DNA of 64,000 nt from Oleiharenicola lentus (GTDB lineage: Bacteria > Verrucomicrobiota > Verrucomicrobiia > Opitutales > Opitutaceae). Location: the NCBI RefSeq assembly GCF_004118375.1, contig NZ_SDHX01000001.1, positions 62,001 to 126,000 on the forward strand. The letters run 5' to 3'. Positions 51,135-59,938 of this stretch are shown here, piece after piece (position 1 is the stretch's first letter; every line of letters starts with the position of its first letter). Made by a program: the position numbers and the translations under genes. Below the pieces are notes generated by a model that was not told where the DNA came from, did not search any database, and worked only from the letters and a program-made list of their open reading frames with translations.

Positions 51135-53360
51135 ATGCCGTTTCGCCGCTTCGCCCTCCTTTTCCTCGCATTGTTTGCCGCGGCCCACGCCTGTGACGAA
51201 TGCGGCGGCAAGCTCAAGGCGTCCTGGTCCGAGCGCGAATCCGAGCCAAAGGCCTCCACGCTGTATCCCGACGCCAAGATCGTCGAATACACCCTTGAAG
51301 TCAGCGAGGTCGTGCTGTCGCCCGCAGGCAAGCCGGTGCGCGCACTTGCGTTGAATGGCTCCGTGCCCGGACCGACGCTGCGCTTCCGCGAGGGGGAAAT
51401 CGCCCGCATTCATGTGCGCAACCGGCTCACCAAGGAAGAGACCTCCACCCACTGGCATGGCTTGCTCGTTCCCAATCTGGAGGATGGCGTCCCGAATATC
51501 ACAACCCCGCCGATCAAGGCGGGCGAGTCTCGGACCTTCGAGTTCCTGCTCAAGCACGCCGGCACCTATTGGTATCACAGCCACACCGGCCTGCAGGAAC
51601 AGCGCGGCGTTTACGGCAGCATTGTCATCGAGCCCAAGGAAGGCACCCCCGCCCGCGCAGATTTGCCCCGCATCGATTACGACGAGGTCGTGGTGCTTTC
51701 GGATTGGACCAATGAAAACCCCGACGAGGTCATGCGCACGCTTTTGCGGGGCAGCGAGTGGTATGCCATCCGCAAGGGCACTGCACAGTCACTCTGGGGC
51801 GCGCGGGAGGCCGGCCACCTCGGCGACTTCCTTGACCGGGAGAAATCCCGGCTGCCAGCGATGGATGTCTCCGACGTGGCCTATGATGCCTTTCTGCTTA
51901 ACGGGCGGCCTCGGCAGTCCTTGGCCGTGCGTCCGGGCGAAACGGTGCGCCTTCGGATCATCAACGCCTCCGCCGCGACCTATTTTTACGTCAGCGCGGC
52001 GACCGGGCCGCTCACGATCATTGCGGCTGATGGCATTGATGTCGTCCCGATTCAGCAGCAGCGACTGCTGATCGGCATGGCCGAGACTTACGATGTCCTT
52101 GTTCGAGTGCCTGTCGAAGCCGCTTCCGCGGCCTGGGAAGTTCGGGCCACCGCTCAGGACAACTCCGGACACGCTTCCCTGTTTCTCGGGGAAAGCGGTG
52201 CTTTGGAGCACCCCGCGCCGGCCCCCGGCATGCTCAACGCCTACAGCATGGAGGTGGCCCTCGGAGCCGTGCTCAACGAAATGGACGAGTCCGGCACCGT
52301 GAGCGACGCCGAGGCCTTGGCGTCGGAAATCGACCGGCCGCTGCCGCCTTACAAGCGTCTTCGCGCCACCCAGCCTACGGCTTTGCCTCCGGCCGCGCCG
52401 ACCCGCGAGATCACGCTCCGTCTCACCGGCGACATGTGGCGCTACCTGTGGTCCATTAACGGCCGGTCGATCGACGAAATGAGCACCATTCCGGTGAAGA
52501 AGGGCGAGGTGCTGCGCGTTGTGCTGGTCAACGACACCATGATGCACCACCCCATGCACCTGCACGGGCATTTTTTCCGTCTGCTCATGCCCGACGGCGC
52601 CCCGGCCGAATTCGCGCCGCTGAAGCACACGGTGGACGTGCCACCGATGAGCCGCCGGGTGATCGAATTCTACGCCAACGAGGACCGCGACTGGCTGTTT
52701 CACTGCCATCTGCTTTACCACATGATGTCCGGGATGGCCCGGGTGTTTAGCTACCCGGCGGGCGTTGGCATGTCGGCAAAGGACGCAACGGGGGCGGCGA
52801 TGGGAGCGCCGGGATCGCTCAAGCCCACCGGTGCCGCCTACCGCCCCATGCTCGGCGAGCATGCCCATCCGCACACCTACGCTTGGATCGACGGCAGCGT
52901 GCAATCACACCTCAGCGAGGGCCTGGCCACGATCCAGCGCGGTCGCGACAACCTCAACCTCGCCTGGGAGCTCGGCTGGGAGCGCGTGCCCAGTAGCACC
53001 TACGAGATCGAGGCCACCTATTCTCATTACTTTAACTCCCGCTGGACCGCCTTCACCGGGTATCGCGCTACCAATTCGCGCGGTGTGCGTGAAGGGGCCA
53101 TCGCCGGTGCGACCTACCTGTTACCCTACCTGTTCGCGCTCACCGGTTCCATCCACAGCGCTGGCGAGGCTCGCGTGAGCGTCGGTCGTGAAATCCCCCT
53201 CACCAGCCGGCTGAGCCTACTGGTGAACGCCCAGTATGATACCGCCGAGGAATTCGCCTGGCAGGCGGGAGTAAGTTACACGGTCTCCAAGCGACTGTCG
53301 CTCATCGGCTCCTACGATGCGGACTACGGCCTCGGCGCCGGGGTCGGGTTCCGCTTCTAG
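51135..53360 (+). CDS. CopA-like multicopper oxidase fused to a C-terminal outer-membrane-type beta-barrel
   Basis: A 741-residue exported protein. The ATG at 51135 starts a signal (RFALLFLALFAAAHAC). Copper ligands are complete: THWHGLL near residue 105, YWYHSHTGLQEQ near 140, HHPMHLHGHFF near 472 and HCHLLYHMMSGMARVF near 522, so type 1, 2 and 3 sites are intact. The oxidase ends near residue 560. The remaining 165 residues alternate in beta-barrel fashion (YEIEATYSHYFNSRWTAFTG) and end in FRF, an outer-membrane signature like that of CopB. Likely oxidises Cu(I) at or in the outer membrane. CopA and CopB are separate proteins in classical systems. Confidence 0.88.
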   Translation: MPFRRFALLFLALFAAAHACDECGGKLKASWSERESEPKASTLYPDAKIVEYTLEVSEVVLSPAGKPVRALALNGSVPGPTLRFREGEIARIHVRNRLTKEETSTHWHGLLVPNLEDGVPNITTPPIKAGESRTFEFLLKHAGTYWYHSHTGLQEQRGVYGSIVIEPKEGTPARADLPRIDYDEVVVLSDWTNENPDEVMRTLLRGSEWYAIRKGTAQSLWGAREAGHLGDFLDREKSRLPAMDVSDVAYDAFLLNGRPRQSLAVRPGETVRLRIINASAATYFYVSAATGPLTIIAADGIDVVPIQQQRLLIGMAETYDVLVRVPVEAASAAWEVRATAQDNSGHASLFLGESGALEHPAPAPGMLNAYSMEVALGAVLNEMDESGTVSDAEALASEIDRPLPPYKRLRATQPTALPPAAPTREITLRLTGDMWRYLWSINGRSIDEMSTIPVKKGEVLRVVLVNDTMMHHPMHLHGHFFRLLMPDGAPAEFAPLKHTVDVPPMSRRVIEFYANEDRDWLFHCHLLYHMMSGMARVFSYPAGVGMSAKDATGAAMGAPGSLKPTGAAYRPMLGEHAHPHTYAWIDGSVQSHLSEGLATIQRGRDNLNLAWELGWERVPSSTYEIEATYSHYFNSRWTAFTGYRATNSRGVREGAIAGATYLLPYLFALTGSIHSAGEARVSVGREIPLTSRLSLLVNAQYDTAEEFAWQAGVSYTVSKRLSLIGSYDADYGLGAGVGFRF

Positions 53361-53383
53361 CCACTGCATTCATTTCACCAACC

Positions 53384-53710
53384 ATGAAACCTCAATCCAA
53401 CACATCCAGTGTCCTTGCGTCGCTTGTCCTCAGCTTGCTCTTCGCGCTCCTTGCTCCCGCGATCCATGCGGCCGAAAAACCGAAGGAGGCGGTCAAACCA
53501 TACCCCCTGAACGTCTGCATCGTGACCGACAATGACCTCGGCTCGATGGGCGACGAGCGCACCTTCGTTTACGAGGGCCAGGAGATCAAAATCTGCTGCA
53601 AGCCCTGCGAGAAGAAATTCCTGAAAGACCCGGCCCGCTACCTCAAGAAGCTGGCCCCGGCGCCGGCGGAGAAGTCCTCCGCGCCTGAGGCCCATACAAC
53701 CAAATCCTGA
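53384..53710 (+). CDS. Small exported TRASH/YHS-like protein, paralogue of 50201
   Basis: A 108-residue protein with signal LVLSLLFALLAPAIHAAEKP. The core NVCIVTDNDLGSMGDERTFV and IKICCKPCEKKFLKDPARYL repeats the pattern of the protein encoded at 50201 (C, then CCxxC, then F-x-KDP). It lies 23 bp after the multicopper oxidase stop, so it brackets that enzyme with its paralogue. Confidence 0.68.
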   Translation: MKPQSNTSSVLASLVLSLLFALLAPAIHAAEKPKEAVKPYPLNVCIVTDNDLGSMGDERTFVYEGQEIKICCKPCEKKFLKDPARYLKKLAPAPAEKSSAPEAHTTKS

Positions 53711-53722
53711 ATCCCACATGCC

Positions 53723-53875
53723 ATGAACTTTCCCAAGAATGTCGGCACCTTGGCCGTCATCAGCGGGACGCTCCTTCTGGCCGGGGCGCTCCATGCCGGG
53801 AAAAAGTCATCAAGAAGCAGGGACTCTCGACCAGCGTCCTCAGGCGAACGCAGGACGGGTGGACGTTCCGCCTGA
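53723..53875 (+). pseudogene. Possible truncated or frameshifted small exported protein
   Basis: An ATG at 53723 starts a convincing signal peptide (NVGTLAVISGTLLLAGALHA), but the mature part becomes an Arg/Ser-rich tail that stops after 50 residues. In the +1 frame the sequence continues as KKQGLSTSVLRRTQDGWTFR, which looks more protein-like. A frameshift near 53805 is possible. It may be a decayed metal-island gene. Confidence 0.3.
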
Positions 53876-53921
53876 TCCACAGCTCATCAAGGAATCTCCC
53901 CAAGCCAAACTGACCGGACAC

Positions 53922-54620
53922 ATGGCTGAGCCGACTTACATCCCGGCGCTCTCCTACGCATTCCTGACTCGCTGGTATGACGTGGTGGTGCGCTGGACGA
54001 CCAGGGAGACCGTATTTCGCCATGCGCTGCTTTCCCAGGTCGCACCAAAAGATGGTCACCGGATTCTGGATGTCGGCTGCGGCACCGGCAGTTTCGCGGT
54101 GCAGTTGAAGCTCGCCGCTCCGGGGGCCGAGGTTACGGGGTTGGACGGGGATGCCGCCGTGCTGACCATCGCGAGAGACAAGGCCCGGCGCGCCGGCCTT
54201 GATCTTGCTTGGGTCCAATTTTCGGCGCTGAACCTGCCGTTTCCGGACGCGCGCTTTCATGCGGTGGTAAGCAGCCTGTTCTTCCACCACCTGAGCCTTG
54301 AGAACAAGGGGCGGGCGCTGGCCGAAATTTGGCGGATACTGGAACCGGGTGGAGAGCTGCATATCGCCGACTGGGGCCGACCCAGGAACCCTCTTATGCG
54401 TGCAGCCTTTCTGAGTGTGCAGCTCCTGGATGGCTTCAATACGACGCGGGACAATGTTGCCGGGCGGCTGCCGGAACTTATCGCGCAGGCTGGGTTCGTC
54501 GGCACGGAAGAAACAAAACGCTTGGCCACGCCCTGCGGCAGCCTGTCATTGTATCGGGCATATAAACCTCCACGCGCCACTCCGCAACGGCCTGATGGGG
54601 ATGTCCTCTCCGCCCGATAG
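53922..54620 (+). CDS. Class I SAM-dependent methyltransferase
   Basis: A 232-residue methyltransferase. The SAM-binding motif is ILDVGCGTGSFAVQL near residue 48, followed by GLDGDAAVLTIARDKARRAG and the later LEPGGELHIADWGRP of UbiE/Menaquinone-like enzymes. The ATG at 53922 is chosen; sequence before it is not conserved-looking. In metal islands such enzymes can methylate metalloids (arsenite, selenite, mercury-related compounds), but the Cys set typical of ArsM is absent. Substrate unknown. Confidence 0.8.
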   Translation: MAEPTYIPALSYAFLTRWYDVVVRWTTRETVFRHALLSQVAPKDGHRILDVGCGTGSFAVQLKLAAPGAEVTGLDGDAAVLTIARDKARRAGLDLAWVQFSALNLPFPDARFHAVVSSLFFHHLSLENKGRALAEIWRILEPGGELHIADWGRPRNPLMRAAFLSVQLLDGFNTTRDNVAGRLPELIAQAGFVGTEETKRLATPCGSLSLYRAYKPPRATPQRPDGDVLSAR

Positions 54621-54647
54621 CCCCCCTTTGTCCGCACCTTTTCCCCG

Positions 54648-55445
54648 ATGGCCGTCTCGGCTTACAAGTTCACGCAAGCGCTGCACTCCATGCGCTCTGC
54701 CTTCAACGCAGGCCGAATCTTCGGTATAGCGGCGCTGGCCTGGGTCTCATCGGTGCCTCCCTTGCGAGCATCGGACGATGCCGTGTCGCTCACGCTTTCG
54801 TCCGGCCTTGCGTCAGATCATGTTGATCGGGGGATCGAGCGGGCAGGCACCAGTTGGCAATCCTCCGTCTATGGCTCCGTGTCGGGGTGGAAGGGCCGCG
54901 TATGGTATGGCAGACCGCTTGATGCTGATGGCGTGGAGGAGGTGCGCTCGTCCCTCGGCCACGGCTGGAAATTGAGCAAGACGGCCGCGCTTGAGGTCAC
55001 CGGCACCCACTTCTGGTATGTGGATCAGTCGATTGCAAGCGCGCCTGCTCACTCCTTCGAGGGTGTGATCCGCCTTTTCTCGATCACGGCCGGACGATGG
55101 AATCCCTCCCTCGAAGCCGCTTACGACATCCGCTATCGTTCGACCGCTGTCGAGCTGTCGGTAGAACGCGAACTCTTGACTCGGGCGGGGGCGTGGACGC
55201 TTCGGGTATATGGTGGACAGGTGAACGCACGGGACGTTTTGCCCGACACCGCCAGTGTCACCCTGCACGACAGTTACATCTACTATGGGGCTGTCCTTGG
55301 GCTTCGTCGGATGTTCGGTTTGCGCTGGGGCGTGCAGGGGGAAATCGGCCTGCGCGGCTCTGCCAATCAGAGTTCGGCTTGGTCAGAGATCCCAGCGCGA
55401 ACTGCGCGCGGGCGATTCTCGCTGAACACGCTCTATCAGTTTTGA
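54648..55445 (+). CDS. Putative outer-membrane beta-barrel protein
   Basis: A 265-residue exported protein, the last cargo gene before the right end. A long N-terminal stretch leads into a signal (RIFGIAALAWVSSVPPLRAS); an ATG at 54690 may be the better start. The mature part alternates polar and hydrophobic residues and ends in NTLYQF, as expected for an outer-membrane barrel (SSGLASDHVDRGIERAGTSW at the start resembles TorF-like porin beginnings). Function in metal resistance unknown. Confidence 0.65.
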   Translation: MAVSAYKFTQALHSMRSAFNAGRIFGIAALAWVSSVPPLRASDDAVSLTLSSGLASDHVDRGIERAGTSWQSSVYGSVSGWKGRVWYGRPLDADGVEEVRSSLGHGWKLSKTAALEVTGTHFWYVDQSIASAPAHSFEGVIRLFSITAGRWNPSLEAAYDIRYRSTAVELSVERELLTRAGAWTLRVYGGQVNARDVLPDTASVTLHDSYIYYGAVLGLRRMFGLRWGVQGEIGLRGSANQSSAWSEIPARTARGRFSLNTLYQF

Positions 55446-55628
55446 CCACGCCTGACTGGGTGGGGCACGAGTGCGCTTTTCCTGCTCTGAAACGCTTGCC
55501 CCCTGAGGGGGTTACACTTTCCGGGGCATTGAACCCCAAATACTCACGTTTCCGGGTTATTCTGGCTGCTTAAATACTGTTTACCCACTTCCGCCTACGC
55601 GCGGCGAGAGCTCCACTGTATTCTCCGT
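55446..55628. other. Non-coding right-end region
   Basis: No gene is visible. Small hairpins CCCCC-TGA-GGGGG near 55500 and GGGG...CCCC near 55523 may terminate the cargo transcript. A degenerate TnsB-like site may lie at about 55543-55563 (ACGTTTCCGGGTTATT). Confidence 0.45.
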
Positions 55629-55690
55629 GGTGACGATTCAATAGTCACTGGTGACGTTTTGATTATCACCAGTGACGTTTTGAATTATCC
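55629..55690. repeat. Right (R) end TnsB-type sites, three in tandem
   Basis: Read from the right end inward, GGATAATTCAAAACGTCAC starts at 55690, TGATAATCAAAACGTCACC at 55668 and TGACTATTGAATCGTCACC at 55647. The steps are 22 and 21 bp. This tandem packing mirrors the overlapping 22-bp TnsB sites of the Tn7 right end. Confidence 0.85.
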
Positions 55691-55697
55691 GGAGACA

Positions 55698-55702
55698 TCC
55701 TG
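55698..55702. repeat. Target-site duplication TCCTG, right copy
   Basis: TCCTG follows the terminal ACA of the transposon and matches 14972-14976. It ends 9 bp before the gnd stop codon. Confidence 0.9.
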
Positions 55703-55711
55703 CCATTTGGC

Positions 55712-57214
55712 TCAGGCTTCGATTTGCGGGCGGGTGGGTTCCGGCCAGTCGATGTGGTAGAACTTGCCGCGGGGCTTGTCGGTGCGCTCGTAGGTGTGCG
55801 CGCCGAAATAGTCGCGCTGACCCTGGAGCAGGTTGGCCGGCAGGCGGGCCGAGCGGTAGCTGTCGTAGTAGGCGAGCGCCGACGCGAAGGTCGGGGCCGG
55901 GACGCCGCACTCGGCGGCGAGGGCGACGACCTTGCGCCAGTTCTCCTGCGCCTTCTTCACGGTCTTGTTGAAGTAGGAGTCGAGGAGCAGGTTCGCGAGC
56001 TTCGGGTTGCGGGCGTAGGCCTCGGTGATCTTCTGGAGGAAGGTCGCCCGGATGATGCAACCGCCGCGCCAGATCTGGGCGATCTCGCCGAAGTTGAGCT
56101 TCCAGTTGTATTCCTGCTGCGCGGTGCGCATGAGCTGGAAGCCCTGCGCATACGAGCAGATCTTCGAGCAGTAGAGGGCGTCGTGGATGGCCTGGATGAG
56201 GGCCTTCTTGGAGCCGCGATATTTCTTCTTCGGGCCCTTGAGGATCTTCGAGGCGGCGACTCGCTCCTCCTTCACCGCGGAGATGCAGCGGGCGAACACG
56301 GATTCGGCGATCGTCGGGGCGGGCACACCCATGTCGAGCGCGTTGACCGACGTCCACTTGCCCGTGCCCTTCTGGCCGGCGGTGTCGAGGACGATGTCCA
56401 CGAAGGGCTTCTTCGTGACCGGGTCCTTCTGTTTGAGGATGTCGGCGGTGATCTCGATGAGGAAGGAGCCGAGCATGCCCTCGTTCCACTCGGAGAAGAT
56501 GGCGCCCATCTCGGCGGGCTTGAGGCCGAGCAGGCCCTTCATCAGTGCGTAGGCCTCGCAGATCATCTGCATGTCGCCGTACTCGATGCCGTTGTGGACC
56601 ATCTTGACGTAGTGGCCCGCGCCGTTCTCGCCGATGTAGGTCGCGCACGGGACGCCACCGACGATGGGTTTGCCGGGGGCGGCGCCGGTGAGCGGCTTGC
56701 CGGTCTTGGCGTCCACCTTCGCGGCAACGGCGTTCCAAATCGGGGCGAGTTCCTTGTAGGCGGCCGGGTCGCCGCCGGGCATGAGGGCCGGGCCGAAGCG
56801 CGCGCCTTCTTCACCGCCGGACACGCCGGAACCGATGAAGCGGAGACCTTTTTCCTTCAGCGCCTTTTCGCGGCGGATGGTATCGGTCCAGAGGGCGTTG
56901 CCACCGTCGATGATGATGTCGCCCGGCTCGAACACGGACACGAGGCCGTCGATCACGGCGTCGGTGGCCTTGCCGGCCTGCACGAGAATGATCGCCTTGC
57001 GGGGCTTGGAGAGGGAGGCGGCGAATTCCTCGAGGGTTTTCGTGCCGACGAGACCGCCGGGCGTGTTCGGGTTTTCCGCGACGAACTTGTCCGTCTTCTC
57101 GACGGTGCGGTTGTAGACCGAGATCTGAAAGCCGTGGTCGGCTATGTTGAGAGCGAGATTCTGACCCATCACGGCGAGACCGATGAGTCCGATGTCAGAG
57201 TGGGTTTTAGCCAT
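55712..57214 (-). CDS. gnd: 6-phosphogluconate dehydrogenase, decarboxylating
   Basis: Oxidises 6-phosphogluconate to ribulose 5-phosphate with NADP in the pentose phosphate pathway. The start at 57214 gives the NADP fold at the N-terminus ([20 protein letters not shown]). The substrate and catalytic block is [19 protein letters not shown], and [20 protein letters not shown] is also diagnostic. The 500-residue length is slightly long because of an insert before it ([19 protein letters not shown]). The Tn7-like element sits just past its stop codon; the coding sequence itself is intact. Confidence 0.95.
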   Translation of the reverse strand: MAKTHSDIGLIGLAVMGQNLALNIADHGFQISVYNRTVEKTDKFVAENPNTPGGLVGTKTLEEFAASLSKPRKAIILVQAGKATDAVIDGLVSVFEPGDIIIDGGNALWTDTIRREKALKEKGLRFIGSGVSGGEEGARFGPALMPGGDPAAYKELAPIWNAVAAKVDAKTGKPLTGAAPGKPIVGGVPCATYIGENGAGHYVKMVHNGIEYGDMQMICEAYALMKGLLGLKPAEMGAIFSEWNEGMLGSFLIEITADILKQKDPVTKKPFVDIVLDTAGQKGTGKWTSVNALDMGVPAPTIAESVFARCISAVKEERVAASKILKGPKKKYRGSKKALIQAIHDALYCSKICSYAQGFQLMRTAQQEYNWKLNFGEIAQIWRGGCIIRATFLQKITEAYARNPKLANLLLDSYFNKTVKKAQENWRKVVALAAECGVPAPTFASALAYYDSYRSARLPANLLQGQRDYFGAHTYERTDKPRGKFYHIDWPEPTRPQIEA

Positions 57215-57298
57215 AGGGAACGCCGTATCTAGCATCGGCTCCCCCAAACACCAACCCGTTTTTGGGCAGGCGCGCGTAATAACCCAACCCGCTGGCCC

Positions 57299-57601
57299 TC
57301 AGGGCTTGGGCGTGGTCTTCTGCTTGGCGTCGTAAGCGCCCGCGCTGGGGAAGAAGGGGGCGATCTTGTTCACGAGCGGGGTCAGGAACCTGGGTTCGTT
57401 GCGGTTATAGACCCAGGAAAAGAAGACGACGGTGACCACCACGAACACCACCACGCCGGCCACGATCTTGTTCATCTTCATGATCCGGCGCCAGAGCAGG
57501 ATCGCCAGAATGAAGGAGCCCACGACGATGCCGATCTTCATCCAGACGTCGGGTTTCAGCGACTGGAGCTTCTCGATGGCGGTGACGGCGAACAGGAACA
57601 T
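57299..57601 (-). CDS. Small membrane protein of unknown function
   Basis: A 100-residue protein with two transmembrane segments (IGIVVGSFILAILLWRRIMK and IVAGVVVFVVVTVVFFSWVY) and a polar C-terminal tail. No family recognised. It lies between gnd and a larger membrane protein on the same strand. Confidence 0.6.
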   Translation of the reverse strand: MFLFAVTAIEKLQSLKPDVWMKIGIVVGSFILAILLWRRIMKMNKIVAGVVVFVVVTVVFFSWVYNRNEPRFLTPLVNKIAPFFPSAGAYDAKQKTTPKP

Positions 57602-57680
57602 GCCCCGGTAGTTAATGCGGCGTTGGCCGGTGACGAGTCTTTTTGAGGCCGGCCCGGGTTTTCACAACCGATTGCTGGGG

Positions 57681-58562
57681 TCAGTAGCGCTGCGCCAATC
57701 CAAGGTAATCGAGCAGCCAGGCCTCGCGCCATACCCGGAACCGGCCCTCGGGGGTGATCTTGCCGTATTCCTCGCGATCGGCGTGCGGGAGGAGATAACC
57801 CAGCTCCGTGTTGATGACCTCCATCTGCTGCTGCTGCTGGTTGATGTCGTCCAGCGGGCTGGTGTCCCAAGGCACCGGATGCTCGTTGGCCTCTTCCATC
57901 CGCCGGTGGTGGCGGGCCACCATTCCCGCCAGCGATCGCCGCCAGGGCGTGCGCTCGACGTGCCAGTTTTCGGGGTAGAAGCCGCCGAAGGGGATGTAGA
58001 GATTGTCGGTCACGTAGCGCCGGCCCGACTGCGTCTTGCTCACCAGGCTGAAGCACACCGTGATGGCTCCGCTCTCCTGCGGGACGAACAGGGTGTGGAG
58101 GCGCGTGCCGAGATCGGGGCTGTGATGAACGGAAGTGCGGAGCCAGATGCCGCCGCCGAGCTCGGCCTTGAGCGCCTGCACGGGAGTGAAACGGTTGTCG
58201 CGCAGCCAGTCGCGCACCTTGAGCAGGCGTTTTTGCGTGGGCCACTCGTCCCCGCTGGTGTTGACCACATAGCGCGGGAAGAGCGGCAACGGACTGAGGC
58301 TGATGGCACTCACCTTGAACCAGTTGAACGCCGATTCGATGAGGAACCAGAGAAGGAAGGCCGCGAGCCCAATCACCCAGACGGGCCGGTCGATCCAGCC
58401 CAGCTGGGCGTTGGCCTGGGCCGCGAAAAGCGCGAAGAGGATCCAACGCAGCCAGCGGATCGGGATCGCCAGCAGCGGCGAGGCCAACCGTAGGTTGATG
58501 TAGAACAACAGCAGCAGGAGCGCGACCGCCGGAGCGAGAAACAGCGACAGTGTCTCGGACAT
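57681..58562 (-). CDS. Membrane protein of unknown function
   Basis: A 293-residue protein started at the ATG at 58562. Two or three N-terminal transmembrane segments (LFLAPAVALLLLLFYINLRL and RPVWVIGLAAFLLWFLIESA) anchor a cytoplasmic or periplasmic alpha/beta domain of about 200 residues (RDNRFTPVQALKAELGGGIW). A Gln-run (NQQQQQM) lies near the end. It is 55 bp downstream of dnaN on the same strand. I do not recognise the family. Confidence 0.6.
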   Translation of the reverse strand: MSETLSLFLAPAVALLLLLFYINLRLASPLLAIPIRWLRWILFALFAAQANAQLGWIDRPVWVIGLAAFLLWFLIESAFNWFKVSAISLSPLPLFPRYVVNTSGDEWPTQKRLLKVRDWLRDNRFTPVQALKAELGGGIWLRTSVHHSPDLGTRLHTLFVPQESGAITVCFSLVSKTQSGRRYVTDNLYIPFGGFYPENWHVERTPWRRSLAGMVARHHRRMEEANEHPVPWDTSPLDDINQQQQQMEVINTELGYLLPHADREEYGKITPEGRFRVWREAWLLDYLGLAQRY

Positions 58563-58617
58563 GATCGGGTTGGTGGTTTTGCGGGGTGCGGACACCCCGC
58601 CCACGGGGATGGGTGCG

Positions 58618-59742
58618 TCAGCTCAGCCGCACGGGCATGATCACGCAGACGAAGCTTTCCAGCGTCTTGAAGACACCGGGGCTGACCTCGTCCTTCAGCT
58701 CGAAAAACACTTCGTCCTTGGTCAGCGCGCGGAGCGGATCCATGACGAACTGCGGGTTGAAGGCCACCTGGAGGTCGGGGCCGCTGTAGGAGATCGCCAT
58801 CGACTCGTGTGCCTCGCCGAAATCGGGCGACGAAGCCGTGATCTCAAGCAGGTTCGAGGTGAGCTTGATCTTGACCGAGTTGGACTTCTCGGAGGTCACG
58901 AGGGCGGCACGGTGCACACACTGGAGGAACAGCTCGCGCTCCAGCTTGATGCGCTGGTGGGTCTCCTTGGGGATGACCTGCTGGTAATTCGGGTAGTTGC
59001 CCTCCACCACTTTCGAGAAGAGGTAGATGCTGTCGGTCAGTCCGCCGGCTTCCTTGCCAGTCTCGATCTGGAACGCCGCCCGGCGATCGTTGAACGCGAT
59101 GGTGAGCTTCTCACCCTTTCCGAGCAGGCGCAGCAGCTCAGCCACGGTCTTGGCGGGCAGGATGATGGCGCCGGAACCGTTGGCGGTCACTTCCATTTCC
59201 TTGCTCACGAGGGCAAGACGGCGTCCGTCCGTCGCCACCAGCGCGAGTTTGCCATCCTTGAAGTTGAAATAGACGCCGTTGAGGATGTACCGCGTTTCGT
59301 CGGTGGACTGGGCGTAGGCGACGTTGCCGAGCATGGTGGCCAGCTCGCCCTGGTTGAGGGTGTGCTTTTTGTCGTCGCTGGAATCCGGCAGCTTGGGGAA
59401 TTCCTCGGCGCCGATGCCCATGATGCGGAAGTTGGATCCGCCCGAGGCGATCTTGGCCTGGTGGTTGGCGGTCGCGTCGAAGGACACGTCCACGTTGGGC
59501 AGCTCACGCACGATGGTGGCGAGGCGCTTGACCGGCAGCGTGATGGAGCCGCCTTCCTTGACCTCGGCCTTGATGCGGCAGCGGATGCCGAGGTCGAGAT
59601 TGGTGGTCGTGAGGGAAATGTGGTCCTTCTCCGCCTCGATGAGCACGTTGCTCAGGATGGGCATGGCGGCCTTGGAGCCCACCACGTTGAGGACCTGGGC
59701 CAGGCCGTTGCTGAAGTGATCGCGGTTGATCTTGAATTTCAT
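58618..59742 (-). CDS. dnaN: DNA polymerase III beta subunit (sliding clamp)
   Basis: The processivity clamp of the replicative polymerase; 374 residues in three similar domains, the normal length. The N-terminus [20 protein letters not shown], the segment SVRFD-like [20 protein letters not shown] and the C-terminal [11 protein letters not shown] are typical. dnaA is not adjacent, so this is not the classical dnaA-dnaN arrangement within the window. Confidence 0.93.
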   Translation of the reverse strand: MKFKINRDHFSNGLAQVLNVVGSKAAMPILSNVLIEAEKDHISLTTTNLDLGIRCRIKAEVKEGGSITLPVKRLATIVRELPNVDVSFDATANHQAKIASGGSNFRIMGIGAEEFPKLPDSSDDKKHTLNQGELATMLGNVAYAQSTDETRYILNGVYFNFKDGKLALVATDGRRLALVSKEMEVTANGSGAIILPAKTVAELLRLLGKGEKLTIAFNDRRAAFQIETGKEAGGLTDSIYLFSKVVEGNYPNYQQVIPKETHQRIKLERELFLQCVHRAALVTSEKSNSVKIKLTSNLLEITASSPDFGEAHESMAISYSGPDLQVAFNPQFVMDPLRALTKDEVFFELKDEVSPGVFKTLESFVCVIMPVRLS

Positions 59743-59938
59743 CGTTCGAAAGTCGCTCGGGGGGTTGGAATTAACAAAGGCTGATTGAAGAGGGATTCAA
59801 TAATGAAAGAGTATCAGTCTTATTATGGGGGCCGAATATGCGAACAACCGGCGTTTTCCCTCCCGAAACACGGCATTCGTGGCTGTGAATGATTTCGGAT
59901 AGCTTGGGGACAACACGCCGTTTGTTCACAGGATAAAG

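Larger units (their letters stand above)
14977..55697. mobile_element. Tn7-like transposon (40,721 bp) carrying a metal-resistance island, inserted next to gnd
   Basis: Left and right ends read inward as TGTTTTCGGATAAT and TGTCTCCGGATAAT, each followed by two bases and AAAACGTCAC; 23 of the first 28 positions agree. Both ends are flanked by TCCTG. Inside are tnsA, tnsB, tnsC and tnsD on the minus strand at the left, then regulators, then about 30 kb of metal-resistance cargo. The left end has spaced TnsB-like sites and the right end has tandem ones, so they correspond to Tn7 L and R. The R end faces the 3' end of gnd. All parts needed for transposition appear intact. Boundaries are read directly; activity is inferred. 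Confidence 0.95.

Noticed and set aside
53739..53921. Longer N-terminus for the methyltransferase
   Set aside because: It would begin inside the preceding small gene and adds no recognisable domain; the ATG at 53922 fits the family start.
14977..55697. CRISPR array or CRISPR-associated (CAST) targeting in the transposon
   Set aside because: No array of regularly spaced repeats and no cas genes seen; repeats at the ends are TnsB-type sites.
59743..59938. Possible origin of replication beside dnaN
   Set aside because: Only poor matches to DnaA boxes and no dnaA gene nearby.
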